Shown here: one piece after another, positions 54,638-64,000 of the stretch
Layout: each line of letters begins with the position of its first letter
Position numbering within the stretch: the stretch's first letter is position 1
Assembly: GCA_964036045.1 (NCBI GenBank)
Contig: OZ038392.1
Span: 37,027,330-37,091,329, forward strand
Reading direction: 5' to 3'
Length of the DNA: 64,000 nucleotides
From: Eutreptiella sp. 'Long Island Sound 2002'
Lineage: Eukaryota > Euglenozoa > Euglenophyceae > Eutreptiales > Eutreptiaceae
Program-made: the position numbers and the translations under genes
Notes under the pieces: model-generated
Told to the model about the DNA's origin: nothing
Databases searched by the model: none
What the model saw: only the letters and a program-made list of their open reading frames with translations

Positions 54638-54934
54638 ATGTCTTGGATAAAGCCAGGTTGGCTGTTGTACTACACACGGTCCACTGGTGCAGAAAGTCGA
54701 CAACAGTGTGTTGTTGTTGGTCCCTCTCCCAGAGGTGCAGATTGTTTGGCAACTGAGTATGAGCAAGATGGGAAGACTATAACACATGACTGTGCATCGT
54801 CGGAGAAGATCCGTTTCAACATCTATTCTCCACCCCCCCCCCCCCTCCCCTTCACCATCACCTGCCCCAACGTCACCTTCCCCGAGGTCACCACCTGCGT
54901 CCAACCCCAGCACCGAAAACCCCACCTTCTATGA
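54638..54934 (+). CDS. Short ORF with a possible chromo/Tudor-like segment
   Basis: The ATG at 54638 gives MSWIKPGWLLYYTRSTGAES, then QCVVVGPSPRGADCLATEYE and QDGKTITHDCASSEKIRFN, a compact pattern of small beta strands (LLYY, CVVVG, ATEYE, KTITHD). It leads into a C-run near 54833-54845, after which the straight frame gives 98 codons in all. A one-base shift gives a Pro/Ser-rich tail instead. SH3-like folds of this kind occur at the ends of some retroelement and chromatin proteins; that link is only a guess from the pattern. Confidence 0.35.
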   Translation: MSWIKPGWLLYYTRSTGAESRQQCVVVGPSPRGADCLATEYEQDGKTITHDCASSEKIRFNIYSPPPPPLPFTITCPNVTFPEVTTCVQPQHRKPHLL

Positions 54935-55320
54935 CGGCAGGGGTGGCATCGCCACTTTGCCCACAAGTGGGCCCCAAGACGGGAAAGGGGCAATAGCCAT
55001 TTCTGAGTTTGTCCCCGTCCTGAGCGTTTGGAACCCCCAAGATGGTAGAAGTTATGTACCTACTTTGTCCACATGTGGGCCTGCAAGACGGCACGGGCGA
55101 AACAGCCATTTCTCATTTTGTCCCCATGCCGAGCGTTCGGGACCCCCAAGATGGCGTGGGTGATGTAGCCACTTTGCCTACATGTGGGTCCCTGAGATGA
55201 CAGGTTAGGTGTGAAGTAGCCATTTCTTATTTTGTCCCCGTGCCAAGTGTTGGGGACCCCCAAGACGGCCGGGGTGGTGTAGCCATTTTGCCCACATGTG
55301 GGCCTGCAAGATGGCAAATG
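54935..55320. repeat. Tandem repeat of about 110 bp built from two half-units
   Basis: GGACCCCCAAGATGGCGTGG-like starts recur at about 55032, 55140 and 55253, and each unit holds two related halves with GTAGCCA(C/T)TTTG or GTAGCCATTTCT followed by TTTTGTCCCCGTGCC. The word GACCC-AAG-YGGC-GGGT-ATGTAG is also the core of the repeat at 63780-63990. Confidence 0.7.
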
Positions 55321-55461
55321 GAAAGCAGCTGCCACCTGCCCCCAACAAATGAGTGTTTTGTTGCATATGTCAACCCTTTGCTTGTGTACCCCCATCTCCG
55401 CTTCAAACCCCCTGAGGACGGTCTACACGTGTATCACGCAAGTTGCGGCGTGTAAGCAAAA

Positions 55462-55530
55462 CCCTTGTCCAAGCAACACTCGGCGTTGGTTCTGTCAATT
55501 TTTTGTCCTTTACTGTTGCTTGGACAAGGG
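55462..55530. repeat. 69-bp hairpin element with 16-bp inverted ends
   Basis: CCCTTGTCCAAGCAAC (55462-55477) and GTTGCTTGGACAAGGG (55515-55530) are perfect inverse copies around a 37-bp loop. A related left arm without its partner lies at about 54424. A polyG run follows. Confidence 0.8.
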
Positions 55531-58500
55531 GGGGGGGAGAAGAAATGAAGAAAAATGTTGAAGTACAAAGCAAAAACATGGTTTTGTCATTTTTACTGCT
55601 CTTTTTGCCACTGAAATTCATTTTTAGACAACTCTGCATTGTTATTGACGGCATTTTCCTTCTTGATAATTTGTCCATTTGTCTGTCACTCCCACTGTTT
55701 TGTCTGTCCAATGTAATGCATTCGTTTCGATGCGTGTGATTGCACACATCTTATTTGCTTCACTAGCAACAAAATTCCACTCCTGTGTAACAACTTCTTG
55801 CCAGTGGTGAGGCTACAGCCGACTTGCTAGCAGGCTGCAGCCAGCTTGCTGTTTGCTTTTTTTTTGTGGCTCTGAACTGGGCCTTGCAGTCATTTACACC
55901 ATTTTCAAGAAAATCAGACCTATATCAAAAATAGGCTAGCCCTCGGGAAGGCCCTGCAACACCCAATTGGGAGGATGCTGCCCATGGAGGCGGACTTATG
56001 GCTCTCAGTCACTAGAACAAGGGAGCAGTGCTGTCTGCAGGTCCGAACTCCATCTCCTGTAGTCACCACCTCAGAGTTGGGGCTGGTTGCAGACTGTTCT
56101 GAAGAAGGATACAGTGGGGGCAGACCAGTGTTTTCAGTCATCCACCACTCACCCCGTTGCACGCACCCGGATGCATCGTCTACAGCTCTGGACACTGTGA
56201 TCAGACAGCATACAAGGCCCCTAGACTGCGGTAGCATCTCACATGCTTGCTTGACCTGAAGGGGAGAGCTGGCACATCACATGGTTGCACCTATGCCACC
56301 TCCATTGTCGTGTGTACCCAATCCCTGGCAACCTGCAGGGACAACGCTTTCTGGCTGCAGTCACAGCTGTCCGTTGCCGGCCGCTCATCACACTGCAGAA
56401 TGTGACGTTGCCGCGATGTCCACTGCCACCCCCCGCTCTTCGAACAACATCAGTCCTGCCAGACCATTTGGTCAAGGTGGGCGATCGCGGTCTGAGGAGC
56501 TCGTGCCGCACATGTTTGTGGCTGGCGCACCACTCTTGCGGTGTGTGCACCATTTAAGCCTCTGTGACCCCACCCTCAACCCGTGTTGCACTAGTCTCAG
56601 CTGCTGTGATTAGTCGTCAATCGGGTATGTTGTCAGTCGTGTAATTTTTTTTCCCTGTAATAGTGAGTACAAATAAAAGCGGATTATTGAGTACTGCAAT
56701 AACTTGGTACTCACCATTACAGCCAACTTGAAAAAAGAACTCAAATTACAACAAAAGAAATGGTACTCGCCCTTACCGCAACAAAAACAATACTCGCCCG
56801 TACAGCAAAAAAACCATTTCTGGCCTTTCTGGGAAAACACCCATTTACGCTGTGGGCCCCGATCAACGTGTCATTTTTAATCCTGCCTATTTGGGGGACC
56901 ACCAGACGGCAGGGGTTACATGGTTTCCAAGTCCTGAGGGAAGAAGCCCGGTCCGCCCTCAAACGCAGGCCAACACGGCGTATCAGCTCCCCCATGAGCA
57001 TTGGCCTCATTTTACGTTTCCTGCTGAGACCGCCCGCCCAATCCATGACCGTGCACACGATCGCCTCTGGCTCCCACCCCTCTGCGGGTCATCGCTGGGT
57101 CACGCCCTGGGGGGCTTTTGGGCAGCCAGCACCATTGCCTTGGGGGCTGAAACATGGCTGTTTGGCGTAGGGCCTGCAGGGGCTCCAAACCGTCCAGACG
57201 AGGGATCCCAAAACCCTGGAGGGCAGAATCCGGCAAAATGTCCTAGTAGTGGCGACCTGCATGGACGGCACGCGCCCAAGGGAGCACGTCACTCCAGGGG
57301 CTCGTGCGCACACACAAACAGCTAATCTGACGCGCGCCAGCACACATGTACAGGATCAGACCGTTGCTTAGTGCCAACCCACCTACGGGGGTAAGACGCC
57401 AAAAAAAAGCTTTTGTACCTAAAATTGGCCTCCATTTTCGGGCCTTTTCATATAATTTCGGTTTCCTCCAGAGGAAAAATTATCTCATGTGGGTGGGTGG
57501 GTGTTGGTCGGCCGCGGCTGGCCAGGGCCCCTAATGAACCCCTGGGTCCGTAAGCCATGGCCTGTACAGGATCGCTGCATCAGCGCTGGTCCCCAGCGAT
57601 GGATGCCCAGAAGCCTCCATCCCCCTCCCCACGTCCCTCCGACGGGACATGCTGTCCGGTGATGCACAGCACATCAGCGCGCTCTCTCTCACGGGACACG
57701 GTGGCGCTAACGCTGAGATCAATCCTTGCTCATGTTTTTCAGCTTCACTCCGCAGAAGGGACTAAAGACATAAGCAGACTGTGCTATCAAGCAGAACTGA
57801 ATTCTGCCTCCTCATCTCTGCACATAAGGCTCTCTTGTTAATTGCACCGAGCACACCCACAACACAACCAAATGCATATGTTTTTTTAACAGCAAATTTT
57901 GTGCTTGCCCAGTCCGATACCTGCTGATAAAAGCCTTCCGTTTCCTGCCCCTGCACTGCTTAGTTCTGCGTGCACTATAGTCATGACACACGCAGAGGTC
58001 ATTGTTCCTGCGGACAGCTGCACATCTGAAAATTTTTCACCAAGAGTTTCCCTGGGTATGTTTTGGCAGAAAATTGGTTTCCTGGTGTGATGTAGCAGAC
58101 CAGAGTGCACCACTGGGATGTGCCAGGGTTGATGCCTCCGCATGTGTCCTAATATGCGCCCCGTTCTGTGTTTAGCTGTGCCACTGGCACCATCAACTCT
58201 GTTCCCCACCCCCAACAACAAGGGGTTTTTGCGAGGCCTGGCTGCCAGCTGTTGTTTCTGTGCTCCATTTTGAGCATCCCGACAACCTCCTGGACTCCTC
58301 CTGGCATCCAAAGATCCTCTCAACGTCCTTCGGCAAGTGCAAGGGTGGGAAAATACTCTTGCCCACCACAAAACAGGGGGGGCAAGCACAAGGCCAAGAG
58401 CGCTGCCCAATGCTCACCAAGTGCCAAGGAGGTGATTGGCACCTCTCCTTGCGCCAGGTTTCTGAAGGGCTGCGAATAAAATTGGCAAGCCTTTGGTGGG

Positions 58501-59154
58501 ACGGGGGAAGGCTCGTTCTCGAGGGCAAAAAATGGTAGGAGGAGGGTCACCCCCAAGTGAACACTATCATCACTACCGGCACGTTCAACAACATTGCTGC
58601 GGGGAGGCCGTGCTCAAGTATTCCCTTGGGTTTGTTTCCCTGAACACAGAACCCGGCCAAGCACGGAGTTAAGGGAAGGGAAGTGGAGAGGGAATGATAG
58701 GCCTAGGAGGGAGAGGAAGGGCGACGCGGGATGGGCTCCACCGCCCATGGAGGGAAAGGGTCCAAGGGAAGGGCAGTAAGTGGCAATCAGCCAATTGGCG
58801 CCGCCGGCTGCAGACCAAAACACATTAAGGTGTCGTACCAAATCCCCCCTCCTGGGTCTGACAGATGATTCACACACATTTAGCATTGAAGCGCACCAAC
58901 AAGTGATCCATCCTGTGCATCCGGACGCAATTTTGCCGTTGCGTTGGAGCTTGTGAAACCACCCTCAGCCCAATCACATGGATCCCGGCACCCTGTACAC
59001 CGCCTTTGGAGAGAGAACATCAGAGATTACACACAGGTGGCTGATTCGAAGTAATGGGAAAGCAATGCAAGAACGTGTGTGTGACAGATGGGAACACAAA
59101 CCACTGCAATAGATATTGCCTAGCAAAACAGTGAAGTGACGGTCTCCCAAAGGG
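55531..59154. other. Intergenic; no gene recognised
   Basis: Frames here lack recognisable domains. About 57460-57525 (GAGGAAAAATTATCTCATGT and GGGTGGGTGGG, then GCGGCTGGC) resembles, in inverse, part of the duplicated block near 1645-1710. Near 56900-57010 the minus strand has a weak RPMLMGELIRRV phrase that could be RT debris but is not enough for a call. Nothing else is supportable. Confidence 0.4.
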
Positions 59155-60204
59155 GCGGGGATTTCAAGGTGGGGGCAGGGTACCAGGACAGACCATTGGG
59201 GAAAAGAAACGACTCACTGCTGTTTCAAGTGAGGCGCCGGATGTTTGTTTGAGAAGACTGCACTCCAGTACAATACAGAATGCCCTGGTCCCCCATTGTG
59301 TGTGCTAACTTTTGGCGTTCTTTCAGGCACAATCATCATTGGACACAGCAACAATCATAAGTCATTTGAATTTTTACACTTTGATTTCCCAATAACCCCA
59401 CGACCCCGCGCACAACCACAGGGCAATAGCCTGGGTAATGGTATGGACAGCAGCCAGGAAAGAGGTGGAACAAGGGCAGCACTGATAGACAGCATACGGT
59501 GCAAAAAACGTGCCCAATGCCCATGCACTTCATTCATTGTTGACAGATGCCATAATCGACAATAACTCCAGTTCCCCCAGCCCCCTCCTCTGCCATCTTG
59601 CACACAACAGTTCCTCATGCTCCCCCCCTCTGCCCGGGGGCCCATTCAGGGTGTAGGGAAAAATGGGACACAAAGATCAGGAATGCACAACATAGACACA
59701 TGGCGAAGATAATGCAGTGGGACTGCATGCCTTTGCTTCGACCCTTGATCTGCTGGCGTTGAACAGCTCAACACTCTGCACTGGGCAAACAGTTTTGTCT
59801 TTTTTGCAGGAGGCTTCACAGTCATGGGGGCGTTCAGATCAGGCAATTGCACCGTGACCCAGGGGGGAGGGCTCATTGCATAGCCAGCCCCAACTGACCC
59901 ACCCACCCACATCAGAAAAATCACCTCGAAGAGAGGTTGTTAGATCAAGCACAGGCGCGGGCGTCATATACCCCCCTTTTTTGGGGTCATTCGCGTAGCA
60001 TACCCCAAGGCATGATATTGGATGTCCAACCCCTTGTAAAATCATTATTTTGCCCGATAAGACCATCCCCCAATGGATTTTTTGATTCTGAGGCCCCTAT
60101 CCCCTAAAACTGGACATCACTTTTTTGAGGGGGGTGGGGGTGGGGGGGGGGTCAAAAGTTTTCGCTCGGAAGGCTCCAAGCAGTGGGGAAGTGTATCGCT
60201 ATGA

Positions 60205-60265
60205 CGCAACCGCCGGTCGAATGGTAATGCAGCCGGCGCAAAGTTTTTGGTTGGCGGTTCGAATC
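60205..60265 (+). other. tRNA-like sequence, first of an inverted pair
   Basis: CGGTCGAATGGTAATGC resembles an A-box and GGCGGTTCGAATCCTGG a B-box at tRNA distance, with GTTTTTGG between, in the place of an anticodon loop with TTT (Lys-like). The T stem pairs poorly. A likely tRNA-derived SINE head. Confidence 0.45.
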
Positions 60266-60299
60266 CTGGTCGGCTGACTGTTGGCGGCGGCGGCGGCGC

Positions 60300-60375
60300 C
60301 GTATTCACCCGACCAGGGTTCGAACCGCCGATCAAAAAGATCCCGGCCAGATGCATTACCATTTGGCCACTGCTG
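60300..60375 (-). other. tRNA-like sequence, second of an inverted pair
   Basis: Minus strand: TGGCCAAATGGTAATGC (A-box), GGGATCTTTTTGATC (a hairpin with TTT in the loop) and CGGCGGTTCGAACCCTGG (B-box). Clearly related to the plus-strand copy at 60205-60265. A GGCGGCGGCGGCGGC stretch separates them. Confidence 0.5.
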
Positions 60376-61779
60376 GGTCTGAGGTGAAAGGTCTTCCCAC
60401 TGCTTGGGCCCGCGTCTGCCACAGACAAAAAACCGAAACTGTGTGTTTCTGTCTGACTGACTGCTTGCCTGGCTAAGGTACTGATTGGCTGACTGTCAAT
60501 CTCTCTTCGAGGTGCACTGCCGAAGGCAATAGAATTTTCCTCAGGAGAAAAATGAAATCTATCAAAGGGGCTGGACATTCGAGGCACACAAACTTTATTT
60601 TAGGCCTCTGAACCCCCCCCCAGCCCCCTCCCCCCCCCGGGCCACTGAGGAACAATGATTCCAATCTGAGCCACAAAGCTCCAAATAGACAACATGACAT
60701 GAAAGGCAGGTCAGTCAAAAGACAAAGCATCAGACGCCACTGCTGCGTGGCAACGGACGCCTTGTGGAACTGCCCCCAGGGTTTGTGCCCGGGCGAAAAA
60801 ACGCATCACGGTCACCCATCACGCAAGCACTTTTTCAACGGAAAACTGTGCAGAAACTGCACGCGGTCCTGGATGCCACCACCGTAAATGCACAGGACCC
60901 GAGGTGTAAAGCATCTCGGCAGAGCTAAATGGCAGGGGGGGGTGTCTGACAGTGCGTAGCTTGCCACGCAACACAATTACGCTGCTGTTGGCAGCAGTTG
61001 GGGGAGGGTGCAGTGCGGGAACTAGGCATGGGTAGTGTTCAGCGCGGTAGCCAAAAGATAAGCCAGATATCACCCTCTCTCTCACCCACTCTCACTCTCA
61101 TTGGCTAGGTACCACAGAGGGGACCATTCAAGACAGACTAGACAGGCGGGTGTGGACGGGCAAGATGTAGGTAAGGAGCCTGAGCCAGCTGATGGGGCAA
61201 CTGTGCTGGGCAAACCAAATGCCAGGCTCGGGGTGTTTCTGGGGGAGCCAACAAACGCATGCAGCGCTGAAGCATGTGGGTGGAAAGGGGGATGCAAACA
61301 TGCAGACCACTAGCGTCTGCCAGGCCAGGCGCGCTTAGAAGGAGCTGGGTCTTACTGAGTCGGAAACGGGAGGCAGCCGGTTCCTGCTGAGTTCCGTCGA
61401 AAAATCTGAAATTTTCGGACACACAGACACACAACATCCGTTCTTTACGTACAACCTTACGACAGACCTCCAGACCTCCAGAACTTCCAACCACCCAAAT
61501 GGACCTGGGAAGGTGCTGGTGGTGGTGGAGGGGGGGGGGGGTTGAAAACTGTGGCCAGGGAAATGTACGGTGGGAAAATTTTGGCGCCAATTATTGAAGC
61601 CGTTGGAAAATTTTGGCACAAATTCCCAAATGGTGGCACAACAACCATGGAACCAAGCCTGGCACGCAGTTGTCGGCTGCCCTGGGCTGTTGCACATTTC
61701 ATTGGTAAAGAGTGCAAAGAGTCGCAACTTCCATGCAAACTGATTTTGCGAGAGCATGAGGCACCGTGTGCAAATACAG

Positions 61780-62434
61780 GTCTTCCGCCGACAGCGCTGC
61801 CCCCGTCAGTCCCACGAACAGTGACTCTGATGACAGCGACGGCGTCGAGCCCAACAGCTTTGGGTTCATGGGCCGCGGGGACTGTCATGCGCGAGATCCG
61901 TGCGCGCCGGATCGCGAGGTGCTTCGTGCGCTGGAACTGTTCAAATGCACGGGGTCCGTCCATGGACTCGTGCGACTCATCATGGGCCCTGGGCTGCCTA
62001 ATGCCTGTCGTGCGGAGGTAGTGTGCAGTGTGCGTGCATGCCCTTCAGGCCGAGAGCGAAGGGGTTGCCCGTCCCTTTTGACTCCAAGAGAACTGTGCCA
62101 CGGCCGTTTTCTTCGGACGGAAACCGTCTTCGGTCAAGCCCGAGCGGGTTCTCATCGGCTTTATGTTTCCGAAGATGACGATGAAGCACCGACTCCTTCG
62201 AAATCCCCCGCTGCCTTGTGTACTGCTTCGTGTCACCCCCTAGAAGGCACCGGGACGTTGTGGCCGTCCATCGCGATAGCACAGCAGTCGGCTGTTGACC
62301 GACGGCGGTGGGGAAGCGGGGAATGGTGGTTGAGCCGCGGGCAGGATGTATTGGAAGTCAACAGCAGTTTCCCCTCGGCATGTCTGAAATGTTGCATTCG
62401 CGGTGCGGGTTTCAAGGGGCCAGATGCGCGTTGA
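61780..62434 (+). CDS. Acidic hypothetical protein or exons
   Basis: The plus frame after CAAATACAG reads AAPVSPTNSDSDDSDGVEPN, FGFMGRGDCHARDPCAPDRE and LELFKCTGSVHGLVRLIMGP, then, further on, RLYVSEDDDEAPTPSKSPAA. Both parts look like protein. The stretch between them (about 62018-62150) looks less so and starts with GGAG|GTAGTG, a possible donor. It may supply N-terminal exons of the gene holding the TBC exon downstream on the same strand; that link is inference. No domain is recognised. Confidence 0.4.
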
Positions 62435-63069
62435 GTGCGTGGTGGGTGTGTATCCGGTGCTGGTCGGGTGTGTGTCGGGTGTTGTCGCATGCGTGTTGGG
62501 TACATGGCGAATGTGTTGGCTGTTTGCAACAAGGCACCTGAAATTCAAAAGACTCGTGTCTCAGTGTGCAATTGTATTCGGTGCCGAATTGCATCGTGCC
62601 AGAATGCACGCCATGCATCAGATAAAGGCGTACCTTAGAAAAGGAGAGGGGGGTGTTGTGGTGCATTAAGGAGTTGACGGGCGGTGCGCACTCAGCATTT
62701 GTGATTTGCCCACTGACTTCAATGAAGAGTCGCGAGAAAAAATGCCGTGGTTTGACACACCCGAAACCCAACAAAACGTCAGTCGATCAGCAAGTTCTTT
62801 TGCTTAACCGCCGAATGTTATCCAAATTCGGCGTCGACCGCTGTCAGTGCACCCACTGCCAACGCCACCCAGGGTCCAGGCAATCGACCAACTGATGCCG
62901 CCACAGCAGTCCTTTGGAGGCGGTGCATCAGCGGCGAGCCAGCCAGTCGTCAGTCAGCTGCGGCTGGGGAACGTCAACCACTCGCCACGCCGGCGTTCCA
63001 TAACAGACGTCCTTTGGCAAACTAAACATAAAAAAGCGCTGCGCTTGACTATCAGCGACTGTCGATTGA
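62435..63069. other. Possible introns and linker exon before the TBC exon
   Basis: GTGTGTCGGGTG-rich sequence near 62440-62510, then unremarkable sequence. At about 62830-63020 one plus frame is Ala/Thr/Pro-rich (TAVSAPTANATQGPGNRPTD) and may be a low-complexity exon. Splice sites could not be fixed. Confidence 0.3.
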
Positions 63070-63429
63070 AAACTGGCGGCGGACGGTTGCCGGCGGTTAC
63101 CGGCCAACCGCGTGCGATTGCCGTTCTTGGGTAAGCCTGCAACCGCCGTTGGCCAACGTCTGCTTCACCAGGTCTGGAAAGTTGTGTCTGGTTGTGAGGA
63201 GGTGCGGTGCCGCTACGATGCAGATCTGTACCAGCAGTTGTGCCGGAAGACACCCGCGAGTGACCAGCAGTATGCCATTTTGTTGGACGTCCGACGCACC
63301 TTCATCGAACACACGCACTTCCTCCAGCCCCGCATGTGCAGGGGGGCCGAGGCTCCCCAGCAATCTGCGGAGCCGTGGCCCAGCGGGTCCCCAGTGGGTG
63401 AGGTTTGCTGCCTGACAGCGTGCTTGTGA
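63070..63429 (+). CDS. TBC (Rab-GAP) domain, first part; exon of a partial gene
   Basis: The open frame reads VGQRLLHQVWKVVSGCEEVR (the GxxxxLRxxVWxxLxG entry of TBC domains), YDADLYQQLC, and AILLDVRRTFIEHTHF at about 63274-63321. The last fits the hallmark I-x-x-D-x-x-R-T-F, in which the Arg is the finger that stimulates GTP hydrolysis by Rab proteins. The rest of the TBC domain (GYCQGMN and beyond) is not in the window, so the gene must continue to the right or be broken. Exon borders are uncertain: TGA lies just upstream at about 63067, and the frame after RMC (63333) looks non-coding. Confidence 0.65.
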   Translation, partial: KLAADGCRRLPANRVRLPFLGKPATAVGQRLLHQVWKVVSGCEEVRCRYDADLYQQLCRKTPASDQQYAILLDVRRTFIEHTHFLQPRMCRGAEAPQQSAEPWPSGSPVGEVCCLTACL

Positions 63430-63779
63430 CGATGGGAGGACGTTGCTGCCAGGGTAGTGGGCGCGTGCGTATCTGCTTGTGCATAAGCTCCTATAGCCAG
63501 CGTGCCTCAGGTTCAGACCCACAACCTACGGGTAGGCTCTTTGGCGGGCGGCATTCGGGACCTTTGGCTTAACTCCCGGTGCTGGTCGAGTTTTCGGAGT
63601 GGAGTGTCAAGTGAGTAATGCGCATTTTTTGGAGTGCCACGCAAGCACTTGCATGACAGTAAAAATGAATTGAACAAAAATGGGAACATATCCTTTTTTT
63701 TATTGTCAACGCAAGAATATTTTTTTTTGTTTTCAGCGCGCATGTACTCCAAAAAAGTCAAACCATTCATCCCAGCTGT

Positions 63780-63990
63780 GGGAACCCTGAGATGGCACAC
63801 GTTATGTAGCTCATTTGAGTCCTCCCTACTATGGGGACCTCAAGAAGGCACGGGTTATGTAGACTTTTTAATTGCTCCCTGTCTGGGGACCCTGAGACAG
63901 CAGGGGTTATGTTGGCTTTTTGAAACCTCCTCGCTCTAGGAACCCTGGGCCGGCACAGGTTGAATCGCCTTTTTGATTTCTTCCCGTAGT
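63780..63990. repeat. 53-bp tandem repeat, four units, near the window end
   Basis: GGGACCCTGAGAYGGCAC-like starts at 63780, 63833, 63885 and 63938, each followed by GGGTTATGTAG and a T-rich stretch. It is related to the repeat at 54935-55320. It probably lies in an intron or flank of the TBC gene. Confidence 0.75.
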
Positions 63991-64000
63991 GACCAGCAGG

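Larger units (their letters stand above)
59922..60532. mobile_element. 611-bp insertion with 14-bp TIRs and AAT duplication
   Basis: Absent from copy 1 of the duplication, so the insertion is demonstrated. CACCTCGAAGAGAG (59922-59935) is matched in inverse by CTCTCTTCGAGGTG (60501-60514); 18 bp then lead to the junction. AAT flanks both sides (59919-59921, 60533-60535) and is single in the empty site. Inside are two tRNA-like sequences facing each other. The right TIR is not exactly terminal, which is unusual. No transposase is encoded. Confidence 0.85.
59155..61777. repeat. 2.0-kb duplication, copy 2 (filled site)
   Basis: Matches 925-2937 over its whole length except for the insertion at 59922-60532 and a small change near 60698-60712. 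Differences are few, mostly C/T and G/A. The match ends at GTGCAAATAC, directly before AG and the protein-like frame of 61780-62434, so the duplicate was placed immediately upstream of that sequence. Confidence 0.9.

Noticed and set aside
56741-57058. RT fragment on the minus strand (RPMLMGELIRRV)
   Set aside because: One short phrase only; no motif A, B or C nearby.

Overview
The window looks like a gene-poor stretch of a nuclear genome from a free-living eukaryote, probably a microalga or other protist. I could not identify the species. The evidence is eukaryotic FYVE-like and TBC coding segments with possible GT-AG introns, a LINE-type retrotransposon, a piggyBac-type transposase, many short terminal-inverted-repeat (TIR) elements, microsatellites and a 200-N scaffold gap (33822-34021). 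There are no operons, bacterial genes, rRNAs or convincing functional tRNAs. Runs of 9 to 20 G or C occur throughout, often at element ends or where reading frames break.

Left part (1-16 kb): members of a TIR family ending in ATATCTCTC, one with an intact 119-codon ORF; the first copy of a 2.0-kb duplication (925-2937; second copy 59155-61777); and two short elements flanked by TA with G-rich ends. One of these (13431-13850) is nested in an ATATCTCTC element.

Middle part (16-28 kb): a decayed non-LTR retrotransposon reads on the minus strand as ORF1, then ORF2 with endonuclease, linker, zinc-binding and RNase H parts. Its reverse transcriptase (RT) segment (about 18612-20489) is inverted, and an 803-bp TA-flanked element sits inside that segment. 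Next is a candidate composite element (24376-28115) with similar inverted ends, one minus-strand hypothetical gene and ten palindromic GAAATTTC boxes, many spaced by about 69 bp.

Right-middle part (28-45 kb): mostly unrecognised DNA, the gap, a 1.7-kb TIR element (34320-36046), a broken RT-like gene beside a divergent unknown ORF (38.1-40.3 kb), and a piggyBac-like element (about 41890-44840). Its transposase has Asn where the first catalytic Asp is expected and has a C-terminal Cys/His finger.

Right part (45-64 kb): an AT-richer repeat zone, then the best candidates for host genes, all on the plus strand: a two-exon FYVE-like gene (50730-52517) and, after the second duplication copy, an acidic ORF and a TBC (Rab-GAP) exon running toward the window end. 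Both families act in endosomal membrane traffic, but nothing here shows that these genes work together. Nearly all mobile elements are visibly damaged.
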